Shown here: positions 43,185-52,705 of the stretch, in pieces
Layout of the letters: each line of letters begins with the position of its first letter
Position numbering within the stretch: position 1 is the first letter of the stretch
Source: Streptomyces sp. NBC_01241
GTDB lineage: Bacteria; Actinomycetota; Actinomycetes; Streptomycetales; Streptomycetaceae
Assembly (NCBI RefSeq): GCF_041435435.1
Contig: NZ_CP108494.1
Coordinates: forward strand, 3,816,501 to 3,880,500
Direction: 5' to 3'
DNA: 64,000 nucleotides
The notes under the pieces: model-generated
Databases searched by the model: none
The model's input: only the letters and a program-made list of their open reading frames with translations
Told to the model about the DNA's origin: nothing
Made by a program: the position numbers and the translations under genes

Positions 43185-45647
43185 TCACGAAACCGCCGCC
43201 TCTCCGGGCGACTCGGCGGGCCTGCCTCCGCCACCGGCCCCGCCACCGGCCCCGCCACCGGGGCCCTCCTCGTCACCCACGGCGACCCCACGCCGTTTCG
43301 AGACGTAGACGGCGCCGATGATGACGACGATGGCCAGCGCCGCGACCGCCGCCCGCACGCCGGCGCTCGCGTCCTGCCCGTAGCTGAACTGCACCACCGC
43401 CGGGGCAATGAGCAGCGAGACCAGGTTCATCACCTTGAGCAGAGGGTTGATCGCCGGACCTGCCGTGTCCTTGAACGGGTCGCCGACCGTGTCACCGATG
43501 ACGGTCGCGGCATGGGCCTCACTGCCCTTGCCGCCGTAATGGCCGTCCTCGACGAGCTTCTTGGCGTTGTCCCACGCACCACCGGAGTTGGCGAGGAAGA
43601 CCGCCATCAGCGTGCCGGTGCCGATGGCGCCCGCGAGATACGAACCCAACGCCCCGACACCGAGTGTGAACCCGACGGCGATCGGCGCCAGGACCGCGAG
43701 CAGGCCGGGCGTGGCGAGCTCGCGCAGGGCGTCCTTGGTGCAGATGTCGACGACGCGTCCGTACTCCGGCTTCTCGCTGTAGTCCATGATCCCGGGGTGC
43801 TCGCTGAACTGCCGTCGCACCTCGTAGACCACGGATCCGGCGGACCGGGACACCGCGTTGATCGCCAGCCCGGAGAAGAGGAAGACGACCGCGGCACCGA
43901 GGATCAGGCCCACCAGGTTGTTGGGCTGCGAGATGTCCAGGCTGAGGGTCATCTCCCCGGCCTTGGCCCCCACGCTGTCGACGGCCGTGGCGATCGCGTC
44001 GCGGTACGAGCCGAAGAGCGCCGAGGCCGCCAGTACGGCCGTGGCGATGGCGATGCCCTTGGTGATGGCCTTGGTGGTGTTGCCGACGGCGTCCAGGTCG
44101 GTGAGGACCTGCGCGCCGGCGCCGGTGACGTCGCCGGACATCTCCGCGATGCCCTGCGCGTTGTCGGAGACCGGGCCGAAGGTGTCCATGGCAACGATGA
44201 CACCGACGGTGGTGAGCAGCCCGGTCCCTGCCAGGGCCACCGCGAAGAGCGCCAGCATGATCGACGTACCGCCGAGCAGGAACGCCCCGTAGACGGCCAG
44301 GCCGATCAGCAGGGCCGTGTAGACAGCGGACTCCAGACCGATGGAGATACCGGCAAGTACGACGGTGGCCGGGCCGGTCAGCGATGACTTGCCGATATCC
44401 CTGACGGGGCGCCGGCCGGTCTCGGTGAAGTAGCCGGTCAACTGCTGGATCAGAGCGGCCAGCACGATGCCGATGGCGACGGCGACCAGGGCGAAGACCC
44501 GCGGGTCACCGCCGTGCGAGGTGATGGTGCTGTCGGTGACACCGCGCAGATCCGTGTACGAGGACGGCAGATAGACGAAGACGCCCACGCCGACCAGGAC
44601 GAGCGAGATCACCGCGGAGATGAAGAATCCGCGGTTGATTGCGGTCATTCCGCTGCGGTCGGCGCGCCGCGGGGCGACCGCGAAGATCCCGATCATCGCG
44701 GTGACCACACCGATCGCCGGAACGATCAGTGGAAAGGCCAGTCCGGCGTCGCCGAAGGCGGCCTTGCCGAGGATGAGCGCGGCGACGAGCGTCACGGCGT
44801 ACGACTCGAAGAGGTCGGCGGCCATGCCCGCGCAGTCGCCGACGTTGTCGCCCACGTTGTCGGCGATGGTGGCGGCGTTGCGCGGGTCGTCCTCCGGGAT
44901 GCCCTGCTCGACCTTGCCGACGAGGTCGGCTCCGACGTCCGCGGCCTTGGTGAAGATGCCGCCGCCGACCCTCATGAACATGGCGATCAGCGCGGCACCG
45001 AGACCGAAGCCCTCCAGCACCTTCGGAGCATCGGCGGCATAGACGAGGACCACACAGGAAGCCCCGAGCAGGCCGAGGCCCACGGTGATCATGCCAACCA
45101 CGCCACCCGTGCGAAAAGCGATCTTCATCGCCTTGTGCGAAACGGCGGTGAGATCTTTTTCGGGTTCGCCCTCCGCGGGAGTCGCCTCCCGAGCGGCAGC
45201 GGCCACGCGGACATTGCTGCGTACGGCGAGCCGCATCCCGATGTATCCAGTGGTCGCCGAGAAAAGCGCACCCACCAGGAAGAACAACGAACGGCCCGCG
45301 CGCTGCGACCAGTTGTCGGCCGGAAGCAGCAGAAGCAAGAAGAAGACCACGACGGCAAAGATGCCGACGGTGCGCAGCTGCCGGGCCAGATAGGCGTTCG
45401 CGCCTTCCTGGACGGCTGCCGCAATCTCCTTCATGCGGTCGGTGCCCTCACCGGCCGCCAGCACCTGACGCACCAGCAGTCGGGCGACGACCAGTGCGGC
45501 AACGGCAACGACCGCGACGACGGCCACGATGACGCGATTGTCATCGGTGAGAACCGCGGCCGCGAGAGACGCGGGCCGGCTGGAAGGGGTGGAAAGTGCG
45601 GAATCTTGCGTCAGTCCTGCCAGTGGGGTGTTGAAGAACTCCGCCAT
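43185..45647 (-). CDS. hppA: Proton-translocating membrane pyrophosphatase
   Basis: Integral membrane enzyme of 820 residues that couples pyrophosphate hydrolysis to proton pumping. About 16 hydrophobic helices are visible. The substrate site appears as KAADVGADLVGKVEQGIPED followed by NVGDNVGDCAGMAADLFES, with the second acidic cluster in KGSEAHAATVIGDTVGDPFKDTAGP. The Lys in KGSEAHAA-type positions and the helix near GNTTKAITKG would decide potassium dependence; this has not been checked against structures. The C terminus carries a Gly-rich GGGAGGGAGGGG tail. AAGGAGG lies five bases before the ATG. It is next to the bldG locus, as in S. coelicolor. Confidence 0.96.
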   Translation of the reverse strand: MAEFFNTPLAGLTQDSALSTPSSRPASLAAAVLTDDNRVIVAVVAVVAVAALVVARLLVRQVLAAGEGTDRMKEIAAAVQEGANAYLARQLRTVGIFAVVVFFLLLLLPADNWSQRAGRSLFFLVGALFSATTGYIGMRLAVRSNVRVAAAAREATPAEGEPEKDLTAVSHKAMKIAFRTGGVVGMITVGLGLLGASCVVLVYAADAPKVLEGFGLGAALIAMFMRVGGGIFTKAADVGADLVGKVEQGIPEDDPRNAATIADNVGDNVGDCAGMAADLFESYAVTLVAALILGKAAFGDAGLAFPLIVPAIGVVTAMIGIFAVAPRRADRSGMTAINRGFFISAVISLVLVGVGVFVYLPSSYTDLRGVTDSTITSHGGDPRVFALVAVAIGIVLAALIQQLTGYFTETGRRPVRDIGKSSLTGPATVVLAGISIGLESAVYTALLIGLAVYGAFLLGGTSIMLALFAVALAGTGLLTTVGVIVAMDTFGPVSDNAQGIAEMSGDVTGAGAQVLTDLDAVGNTTKAITKGIAIATAVLAASALFGSYRDAIATAVDSVGAKAGEMTLSLDISQPNNLVGLILGAAVVFLFSGLAINAVSRSAGSVVYEVRRQFSEHPGIMDYSEKPEYGRVVDICTKDALRELATPGLLAVLAPIAVGFTLGVGALGSYLAGAIGTGTLMAVFLANSGGAWDNAKKLVEDGHYGGKGSEAHAATVIGDTVGDPFKDTAGPAINPLLKVMNLVSLLIAPAVVQFSYGQDASAGVRAAVAALAIVVIIGAVYVSKRRGVAVGDEEGPGGGAGGGAGGGGRPAESPGEAAVS

Positions 45648-45834
45648 ACGTCCTCCTTGACGCTCAGCGCTCAAGACGTGGACGGATTGTAAGGAGCGGA
45701 AGCCGATCAAAACAGTGCGCGGTAAATGTAATTGACCTTCACGGGCGGCTCGGTAAATGATCGCGCCCACGAATCGACCCGAATGCAGTAATGGCGCAGG
45801 CGCATTTTCCGTAGATCAATGATCACACAGAAAT

Positions 45835-45861
45835 GAAAAAAGGCCCTGTTCAGCAGGGCCT
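45835..45861 (-). terminator. Rho-independent terminator of the bldG/anti-sigma operon
   Basis: Stem AGGCCCTG/CAGGGCCT with a five-base loop is followed on the minus strand by TTTTTT. It lies about 90 bp after the anti-sigma gene. Confidence 0.9.
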
Positions 45862-45953
45862 CAATGACGGATCAAGAAATATGTCGGGGATGGTTCGGGG
45901 GAGGGATCCGACGGGATCGGGACCGGCGAACCGCCCGTGGTGGCTGCGGAGTC

Positions 45954-46430
45954 TCAGGGAAGCACCGTCACTGGCGTCTTCGGCCAGCTCATGCGGATCA
46001 CTCCGCCGTTGGCTCCCGACCTGACCTCCACATCGTCGACGAGGCCGCTGATGACCGCGAGACCCATCTCGTCCTCGCCGTCGGCGTCGGCATCCGGCCC
46101 ATCGAGCCCCACGCCGGGCGTGGCGTCGCGTGTCACGGGGGCCCCGGCGGATCCGCCGGGCTCGGGCTCGGCGCCCGGTCCGGGCACCTCGTCGCCGACC
46201 TCGATCGAGAAGGACTTCTCCTCCTCGATCAGGACGACCGAGACGGGAGCGGTGATGCCATGACTGCGGTGCAGCCCGACTGCGCGGCTGCAGGCTTCAC
46301 CGACGGCGAGTCTGACCTCGTCGAGCACGGCTTCATCGACCCCTGCCCGACGCGCCACGGCGGCTGCCACGAGGCGGGCCGTCCTGACGTGTTCGGGCTG
46401 GGCACTGAAGCGGAGTTCAACGGTGGCCAT
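45954..46430 (-). CDS. Anti-sigma factor, RsbW-like ATP-binding protein (BldG partner)
   Basis: A 158-residue GHKL-fold protein. The N-box is VRLAVGEACSRAVGLHRSHG and the G1/G2 region is IEVGDEVPG with GLAVISGLVDDVEV. A Gly/Asp/Pro-rich insertion separates them. In S. coelicolor the same position, downstream of bldG, is held by the anti-sigma factor that BldG binds and that acts on stress and developmental sigma factors. It has an oriented terminator. The usual co-transcription with bldG is plausible, but here the two genes are 562 bp apart. Confidence 0.88.
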   Translation of the reverse strand: MATVELRFSAQPEHVRTARLVAAAVARRAGVDEAVLDEVRLAVGEACSRAVGLHRSHGITAPVSVVLIEEEKSFSIEVGDEVPGPGAEPEPGGSAGAPVTRDATPGVGLDGPDADADGEDEMGLAVISGLVDDVEVRSGANGGVIRMSWPKTPVTVLP

Positions 46431-46992
46431 GGGATCCCCTCAGACGTACGGGTGTGCATCCCGGCGGCCCGGGCACACTGCCCGGATACCCCGGCTCTTC
46501 TTCGGGTCTTCTTCCGGTTTTCTTTCCGCGTTCATTCGGACTGCTTCCGGATTTCTTCGTTCATTCGGACTGCTTCCGGATTTCTTCCGGAACCGACGAA
46601 CCCGACGACCGACCTGGTCGGCGGCCGCGCGGGGCAGCCGGCCCACTGACCTCCGTCTGCCGACCGGCGGACGGACTCCGACCGGCGGACGGGCCACTCC
46701 CGGGCAACCGAACAACCGACGGCCGACCGACAAGCGGCTACCCGCCGGACGACCGGTCGGCAGGCAACCGACGACCCACCGGTTGGCCGACCGACAACCG
46801 ACCGGACGCCGACCGGCTGCCCGGCAACCGGAGCACCGACTGCCCGGTCTCCCGACCGCCGACACCGATCGCCCGGCCGACTGCCTGACTGCGACAACCG
46901 GCCGTTCAGGCCACCTGCGCGGCACCGGCCGCCGGTCAGGGCTACCGGTACACCGGCCACTGGTCGGACCGCGGACGACCGCGGACCGGCCG
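46431..46992. repeat. 562-bp repetitive spacer between bldG and the anti-sigma gene
   Basis: Two exact 29-bp copies start at 46530 and 46559 (GTTCATTCGGACTGCTTCCG onward). From about 46610 to 46990 the sequence is a degenerate array built from CCGACCGG/CGGACG-type units. No coding frame shows codon bias. The region separates genes that are normally close. Confidence 0.75.
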
Positions 46993-47346
46993 TCAGTCGG
47001 TGGCCGCAACGGCCTCGTCGACCGTGGTGTGAATCGGGAACACCTTGGTCAGACCAGTGATCCGGAAGATCTTGAGAATGCGCTCCTGGTTGCAGACCAG
47101 GCGCAGCGAGCCCTCATGGGCCCGGACACGCTTCAGGCCGCCCACGAGCACGCCGAGGCCGGTGGAGTCGAGGAAGTCGACGCCTTCCATGTCGACAACC
47201 AGGTGGTAGCTGCCGTCATTCACCAACTCGACCAACTGCTCGCGCAGCTTGGGCGCGGTATACACATCAATCTCGCCACCGACCTCGACGACCGTACGGT
47301 CGCCACCAGGGCCGGACACATTGCGAGTCGACAAGGACAGGTCCAC
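46993..47346 (-). CDS. bldG: Anti-anti-sigma factor BldG
   Basis: A 117-residue STAS protein, nearly identical to the S. coelicolor developmental regulator required for aerial hyphae and antibiotic production. The phosphorylation site is Ser61 in DFLDSTGLGVLVGG (equivalent to S. coelicolor Ser57; this copy has about four extra residues near position 12, SGPGGD). IDVYTAPKLREQLVELVNDG and KIFRITGLTKVFPIHTTVDE are typical. It binds the anti-sigma factor when unphosphorylated. The GTG start follows GGAGG by four bases. Confidence 0.97.
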   Translation of the reverse strand: MDLSLSTRNVSGPGGDRTVVEVGGEIDVYTAPKLREQLVELVNDGSYHLVVDMEGVDFLDSTGLGVLVGGLKRVRAHEGSLRLVCNQERILKIFRITGLTKVFPIHTTVDEAVAATD

Positions 47347-47424
47347 GGATCCTCCAGCACCTTGCTATCGAGCGGTCGCCCCTCGGTCTCCCCGGCGGAG
47401 CCAGGGGACGGATCGCCAGCCGCA

Positions 47425-49962
47425 ATGGCATTCAATCACTTACCAGCAGCCATGCACGACGCCTTGGGACCATTGTCCGTCACGCCAGTGACACACTCGG
47501 TGCCGATGGCCAAGAATCACCGCCCCAGTCGACCAGCCGAGAACAGGGACTCGCGCCCCTCTCCGGCCATGGTCCTCGACCGGCTCGCCGCAGTGGCGGG
47601 CCGGTCCGCGCGCATCACTCATACGGAGCACTTGCCCCCGCGCACGGGAACCCATGCCATCTGGCCCGATCGCATCCGGCCAGAAGTGATCGCCGCGATC
47701 CAGAAGGCCGGAATCGACCATCCGTGGGCGCACCAGGCGGCCGCCGCCGAGCACGCCCTGGACGGCGAGTCCGTGATCATTGCCACGGGCACGGCTTCCG
47801 GCAAGTCGCTCGCGTACCTCGCCCCGGTACTCACCACCCTGCTCGACGGCTCCGAGGCCCCGAACGGCCGTGGCGCGACCGCCCTGTATCTCGCCCCCAC
47901 CAAGGCCCTGGCCGCCGATCAGAGGCGCGCGGTGAAGGAACTCGCGGCACCACTCGGCAACGCCATCAGGCCTGCGGTCTACGACGGCGACACCCCCGTC
48001 GAGGAACGCGAATGGGTGCGCCAGTACGCCAACTACGTCCTGACCAATCCCGACATGCTGCACCGCGGGATACTCCCGTCCCACCCCCGCTGGTCCTCCT
48101 TCCTGCGCGCCCTGCGCTTCGTGGTCATCGACGAGTGCCACACCTACCGCGGTGTCTTCGGCTCCCACGTCGCCCAGGTGGTACGCAGGCTGCGCCGCCT
48201 GTGCGCCCGCTACGGAGCGGATCCGGTCTTCCTCCTCGCCTCGGCCACCGCGGCTGAGCCATCCGTCGCAGCGGGCCGCCTCACCGGTCTCCCGGTCAAG
48301 GAGGTCGCCGACGACGCCTCGCCGCGCGGCGAGCTGCTCTTCGCCCTGTGGGAGCCGCCCCTGACCGAGCTCCACGGTGAGAAGGGCGCGCCCGTCCGCC
48401 GTACCGCCACCGCCGAGACCGCCGACCTCCTCACCGATCTGACCGTCCAGGGCGTCCGCTCGGTCGCCTTCGTACGCTCCCGGCGCGGGGCCGAGCTGAT
48501 CTCCGTCATCGCCAAGGAACGCCTCGCCGAGGTGGACCGCTCCCTGCCCGCCCGGGTCGCCGCCTACCGCGGGGGCTATCTCCCCGAGGAGCGCCGCGCC
48601 CTGGAGCGCGCCCTGCACTCCGGGCGGCTGCTCGGTCTTGCCGCCACCACCGCCCTCGAACTCGGCGTCGACGTGTCCGGCCTGGACGCCGTCGTCATCG
48701 CCGGCTATCCGGGCACCAGGGCGTCGCTGTGGCAGCAGGCGGGCCGCGCCGGACGCTCCGGCCACGGCGCCCTGGCCGTCCTGGTCGCCCGCGACGACCC
48801 GCTGGACACCTTTCTCGTGCACCATCCCGAGGCCCTGTTCCAGCAGCCCGTGGAGTCGACCGTCCTCGACCCGGACAACCCGTACGTCCTCGCCCCGCAC
48901 CTGTGTGCCGCCGCTGCGGAGCTCCCGCTCACCGAAGCCGATCTGGAGCTCTTCGGCCCGGCCGTGGCCGAACTGCTGCCGCAGCTGGAAGCCGCGAAGC
49001 TGCTACGCAGACGGGCGTCGGGCTGGCACTGGACCCGCCGCGAGCGCGCCGTCGATCTCACCGACATCCGGGGCGAGGGCGGTCGCCCCGTCCAAATCGT
49101 CGAGGAGGGCACCGGCCGACTGCTGGGCACCGTCGACGAGGCTGCCTCGCACACCGCCGTCCATGAAGGCGCCGTCCATCTCCACCAGGGCCGCACCTAT
49201 CTGGTCCGGAAGCTGGATCTGGAGGATTCGGTGGCCCTGGTCGAAGGGGCCAACCCGCCGTACTCGACGACCGCCCGCGACACCACCGCCATCGCCGTCC
49301 TGGAGACCGACACCGAGATCCCATGGGGTGACGGGCGGCTCTGCTACGGCTCGGTGGAAGTCACCAACCAGGTCGTCTCCTTCCTGCGTCGCAAACTGAT
49401 CACCGGCGAGGTCCTCGGCGAAACCAAGCTGGATCTGCCGCCCCGCACTCTGCGCACGCGCGCCGTGTGGTGGACCGTCACGCAGGATCAGCTCGACGCC
49501 GCCCGCATCAACCCGGAGATCCTCGGCGGCGCCCTGCATGCCGCGGAGCACGCGTCGATCGGGATGCTGCCGCTCTTCGCCACCTGCGACCGATGGGACA
49601 TCGGTGGCGTCTCCGTACCGTTGCACCCGGCCACCCTCCTGCCCACGGTCTTCGTGTACGACGGACATCCGGGCGGTGCCGGATTCGCCGAGCGGGCCTT
49701 CCACACCGCCCGCGCATGGCTGACCGCGACCCGCCAGGCCATCGCGTCCTGCGAATGCGAGGCCGGCTGCCCGTCCTGCATCCAGTCCCCCAAGTGCGGC
49801 AACGGCAACGATCCATTGCACAAACGCGGCGCCGTGCGTCTCCTCAGCGAACTCCTCCGGTGGGCTCCGCCGGAGCCCGGGGAGCCGAGCCCTCCGGAAT
49901 CGTCGGAGGTGACGGCTCCAGAGGGTCGGGAACAGCCACCGGAGGGCCCGCCCGGGACCTGA
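47425..49962 (+). CDS. DEAD/DEAH-box helicase with C-terminal DUF1998/MZB zinc domain
   Basis: An SF2 helicase of 845 residues, of the YprA/MrfA-like group that acts in DNA repair in other bacteria. Motif I is ATGTASGKSLAYL, Ia PTKALAADQ, II DECHTYRG, III SATAAEP, V TTALELGVDVSGLD and VI QQAGRAGRSGHG. The C-terminal domain has the four-Cys pattern CECEAGCPSCIQSPKCGNGN of MZB domains. The start MAFNHLPAAMHDALG matches the start I recall for the S. coelicolor orthologue. It is divergent from bldG. Its last 119 bp overlap the end of the convergent TadE-like gene. Confidence 0.92.
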   Translation: MAFNHLPAAMHDALGPLSVTPVTHSVPMAKNHRPSRPAENRDSRPSPAMVLDRLAAVAGRSARITHTEHLPPRTGTHAIWPDRIRPEVIAAIQKAGIDHPWAHQAAAAEHALDGESVIIATGTASGKSLAYLAPVLTTLLDGSEAPNGRGATALYLAPTKALAADQRRAVKELAAPLGNAIRPAVYDGDTPVEEREWVRQYANYVLTNPDMLHRGILPSHPRWSSFLRALRFVVIDECHTYRGVFGSHVAQVVRRLRRLCARYGADPVFLLASATAAEPSVAAGRLTGLPVKEVADDASPRGELLFALWEPPLTELHGEKGAPVRRTATAETADLLTDLTVQGVRSVAFVRSRRGAELISVIAKERLAEVDRSLPARVAAYRGGYLPEERRALERALHSGRLLGLAATTALELGVDVSGLDAVVIAGYPGTRASLWQQAGRAGRSGHGALAVLVARDDPLDTFLVHHPEALFQQPVESTVLDPDNPYVLAPHLCAAAAELPLTEADLELFGPAVAELLPQLEAAKLLRRRASGWHWTRRERAVDLTDIRGEGGRPVQIVEEGTGRLLGTVDEAASHTAVHEGAVHLHQGRTYLVRKLDLEDSVALVEGANPPYSTTARDTTAIAVLETDTEIPWGDGRLCYGSVEVTNQVVSFLRRKLITGEVLGETKLDLPPRTLRTRAVWWTVTQDQLDAARINPEILGGALHAAEHASIGMLPLFATCDRWDIGGVSVPLHPATLLPTVFVYDGHPGGAGFAERAFHTARAWLTATRQAIASCECEAGCPSCIQSPKCGNGNDPLHKRGAVRLLSELLRWAPPEPGEPSPPESSEVTAPEGREQPPEGPPGT

Positions 49963-50377
49963 CCTCCGGTTCGTACGGCCCGAAACGCACCTGGGCCGTC
50001 ACATCGGCGACCTCTCCTCGCACCACGCACCGGACCACCACGGCCCCCTGTGCCGCGGCCACTTTCTCGGCCGCCCCGCATGCTTCCTCGGCCCCTTGCA
50101 GGGCCCGGTCGGCCGCGGCCAGAGCCGCCAAGTCCGCCGCGCCGCCGGCCAGGTGCCGAACGGCGACCACCTTCCCGAGCGCCAGCACGACAGCGAACAC
50201 CACACACAAAGTAGCCATGGTCATCGCCACCCACACCGTCGCCAGCCCCCTGTCCCGGCCCGCCAGGCCCTGGTCCGGCTCGCGGCCCCGTCCCCGTCCG
50301 TGACCCGGGCCGCCGGACCCATGTACGTGGAGCCACCCGGTCACAGCCGACGCGGCACCCCGTCCCATCCCGGTCAT
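49844..50377 (-). CDS. TadE-like secreted/pilus locus protein (Rv3654c-like)
   Basis: A 177-residue protein with one N-terminal membrane helix (GLATVWVAMTMATLCVVFAV) after a Gly/Arg-rich leader, and an Ala-rich outer part VAVRHLAGGAADLAALAAAD with two Cys. This matches the Rv3654c-type 'helicase/secretion neighborhood TadE-like' family. The start overlaps the tadE stop as ATGA. The C-terminal 40 residues are encoded opposite the end of the helicase gene, which is unusual but both frames look coded. Confidence 0.78.
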   Translation of the reverse strand: MTGMGRGAASAVTGWLHVHGSGGPGHGRGRGREPDQGLAGRDRGLATVWVAMTMATLCVVFAVVLALGKVVAVRHLAGGAADLAALAAADRALQGAEEACGAAEKVAAAQGAVVVRCVVRGEVADVTAQVRFGPYEPEVRSRAGPPVAVPDPLEPSPPTIPEGSAPRAPAEPTGGVR

Positions 50378-50784
50378 GGCGTCATCCCCACCGTGTCCTC
50401 GGCCAGTGCCGCCGCCTCCGCATGAAGCGTCAAAGCCAGCGGGCCGAGTCCGGGGGTGGGCGCCGCCACCCGCACCCGCCACAACTCCCCGGCCCGCTCC
50501 ATCGCGATTTCGGCCCCGCCGGGTGCGGCCGAACGGGCGACTTCCAACACCTGTGGCTCCGGTTCCGAACGGGCCGCCGCCCTCGCCCCCGCTCTGGCCG
50601 CGTCCACGCACCGGATCTGGGCGGAGGCGGCCATCAGCGCCCAGACCAGGGCCAGGGCGAACACCACCAGTACCGGAATCGCTAAGGCCGCTTCCGCCGT
50701 CACCGCACCCCGGTCCCCGCCCGCGCCCGCAGTCCCCGAACGGCCCCCGGCACACGCCCCGGAACCATTCCTAGAACTTCGCAT
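50374..50784 (-). CDS. TadE family minor pilin-like protein
   Basis: A 136-residue protein with the TadE N-terminal region: DRGAVTAEAALAIPVLVVFA followed by a hydrophobic helix, like a type IV prepilin with Glu at position +5. The outer part contains one Cys and an Ala-rich helix. Its start overlaps the pilin-like gene by 14 bp (ATGCGAAGTTCTAG). It belongs to the Tad-type operon running from ssd. Confidence 0.85.
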   Translation of the reverse strand: MRSSRNGSGACAGGRSGTAGAGGDRGAVTAEAALAIPVLVVFALALVWALMAASAQIRCVDAARAGARAAARSEPEPQVLEVARSAAPGGAEIAMERAGELWRVRVAAPTPGLGPLALTLHAEAAALAEDTVGMTP

Positions 50785-50971
50785 CGAGTGCGTCCTTCAC
50801 CAGCGACTGCAGCGCGGACATGACCGGCTGGCTGGTCACCACCTTGTAGAGCACCGCCGCGAACGCACAGGCCGCGATCGTCCCCACCGCGTATTCGGAC
50901 GTCGTCATTCCGTTGTCCGACCGGACTCGGCGCGCCATGCTCCGCACCCAGCCCCTGATTCGCTGCACCAT
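50771..50971 (-). CDS. DUF4244 Flp pilin-like protein
   Basis: A 66-residue protein with a short basic leader, the segment DNGMTTSEYAVGTIAACAFA that resembles a Flp-type pilin processing region, a membrane helix and the end SALQSLVKDALDAKF. It is the likely major pilin of the adjacent Tad genes. A GGGGG stretch lies before the ATG. No prepilin peptidase gene is present in the window. Confidence 0.85.
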   Translation of the reverse strand: MVQRIRGWVRSMARRVRSDNGMTTSEYAVGTIAACAFAAVLYKVVTSQPVMSALQSLVKDALDAKF

Positions 50972-51029
50972 TTCAACCCCCGCGAAATGCGTAATTAATA
51001 CTGAATAGATAATTTTGGGCGCTTTTCAT

Positions 51030-51827
51030 TCAGCCGGAGTGAAGCAGGCCGGTCGCCAGCCCGATCACCACCGGCGCCACCCCGACGGCCAGGAATGCGG
51101 GCAGAAAACAGAGCCCGACCGGTGCGGTGATCAGCACGCCTGCCCGCTGGGCGCGCGCCACGGCCGCGCTCGCCCGCTCCGCCCGCATCGCCTCGGCCAG
51201 CCGCGCCACCGGCTCCGCCGCCGGAGCTCCGGTCGATCCCGCCCGGTCCAGGCAACGGGACAGCGCGCCGGCGCCCGGTATCTCCCCGAACCGCCCCCAG
51301 GCCACCGCCGGTTCACCACCGAGCCGGATCTCCGCCGCCGTCCGCGCCAGACACACGCCGACCGGTCCGCCCAGCGAATCCCCTACCGCCTCCGCCGCCT
51401 CCCGGGGGCCTGCTCCGGCCGAAATGCATGCCGCCAAGAGATCTGCCGCCAGCGGAAGTTGGCGTGCGGCCTCAGCCATTTCCGAAGCACCGGCACCCTG
51501 TTCGCCGCTGTGCCGGGCCCGCTGCCACCGCCGGGCGATGTACGCCCCGGCAAGCCCGGCCGCGCACCCCAACAGGCCGCCGACCAGGACCACGCCCGTC
51601 GCCACAGCCCCCAGCGGTGCGATCCACTCCTTGGCTGCCCGGGCGCCGGAAACCGCACGCCCGGGCCGACGCTTCTCCGCACCGATCGCCATCAGCGCCG
51701 CACCCCGGCGGCGTACCGCCCGCCTCCGCCGCCGCCCCGACAGGGCGAGAGCCAGATACAGGCCCAGGCCCAAAACCCCCCACACCGCCGCCACCAGGTG
51801 GGCGGCACCTCCGATGACTCCGTTCAT
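51030..51827 (-). CDS. TadC-like type II/IV secretion F-domain membrane protein
   Basis: A 265-residue membrane protein with three to four hydrophobic segments and a cytoplasmic T2SSF domain (ARQLPLAADLLAACISAGAG, RFGEIPGAGALSRCLDRAGS). It should form the inner-membrane platform of the pilus assembly system with TadB. The ATG start overlaps the tadB stop as ATGA. Confidence 0.85.
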   Translation of the reverse strand: MNGVIGGAAHLVAAVWGVLGLGLYLALALSGRRRRRAVRRRGAALMAIGAEKRRPGRAVSGARAAKEWIAPLGAVATGVVLVGGLLGCAAGLAGAYIARRWQRARHSGEQGAGASEMAEAARQLPLAADLLAACISAGAGPREAAEAVGDSLGGPVGVCLARTAAEIRLGGEPAVAWGRFGEIPGAGALSRCLDRAGSTGAPAAEPVARLAEAMRAERASAAVARAQRAGVLITAPVGLCFLPAFLAVGVAPVVIGLATGLLHSG

Positions 51828-52705
51828 GCCGCCTCCCCTGCCCGTACGATCCGTCCGGCCCAGCAGAGCCCGGCAGCCTCCAGCAACCCACCCGCCACCA
51901 GACAGACCAGCCCGGCCGGCGTGTGTAGCAGCACCTCCAGCGGATCCGCTCCGAGCGCCGCCCCCAGTCCCAGCCCAAGCACCGGCAGCAGCGCGAGCAC
52001 GGCCACCGTCGACCAGGCACCCGCCAGTTGGGCCCGTAACTCCTCGCGTCTGCATCGCTCGGACCGCAGTGCACCTTCCAGGCGGTCCAGCCCCGCCGCG
52101 AGCCCGGCCCCACCGTCCGCCGCCACCCGCCAGCAGGCCGCGACCCCGGCAAGCCCGTCCAGACCCGGCTCCCGTGCCGCCTGCCCGAGCGCCCCCGGTA
52201 CATCGCCACCGAACCGTGCCGCGGCGGACACACCGGCCTCCGCCGTTCCCATCACCCCGGTCCCGCGGACTGCGACGAGCAGCGCCTGCCCCGGCTCGTG
52301 TCCGGCCCGCAGCTCACCCACGACTGCGCCGCACAGCGCCACCACCCCATCGGCCCGGCGTTCCCGCTTACGCGTCAGGGCCTGTCTCCGCAGCCACCGC
52401 CGCACCAGCGGCACCGCGACCGCCCCGGCCAGCAGCGGAAGCACGGACTTCCCCAGCACCGCGATGGCCAGCGCCACCGGCAGACAGAGCCACTCCCGCC
52501 GCTCCCGCAACCGCGCCTGGAACCACGCCCGAATCCGCTCCCAGCGCGCACGCAGCGGCGACTCCACCACTCCATCGACGAACAGCACCCGGGCCCTCCG
52601 CCGCCCCTGGTCCTGCGCCACCACCAACCAGGCCGCCACCGCGCCGCACAAGACCGCCGCGCAGCCCGCAGCCGCCGACAGCCCCGGCGCCGCACCGCCG
52701 CTCAC
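51824..52705 (-). CDS. TadB-like type II/IV secretion F-domain membrane protein
   Basis: A 293-residue membrane protein. The F domain is seen in VALCGAVVGELRAGHEPGQA and WRVAADGGAGLAAGLDRLEG. Two hydrophobic segments precede it and two follow. It acts with TadC and the TadA ATPase. The start overlaps the tadA stop as ATGA. Confidence 0.85.
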   Translation of the reverse strand: MSGGAAPGLSAAAGCAAVLCGAVAAWLVVAQDQGRRRARVLFVDGVVESPLRARWERIRAWFQARLRERREWLCLPVALAIAVLGKSVLPLLAGAVAVPLVRRWLRRQALTRKRERRADGVVALCGAVVGELRAGHEPGQALLVAVRGTGVMGTAEAGVSAAARFGGDVPGALGQAAREPGLDGLAGVAACWRVAADGGAGLAAGLDRLEGALRSERCRREELRAQLAGAWSTVAVLALLPVLGLGLGAALGADPLEVLLHTPAGLVCLVAGGLLEAAGLCWAGRIVRAGEAA

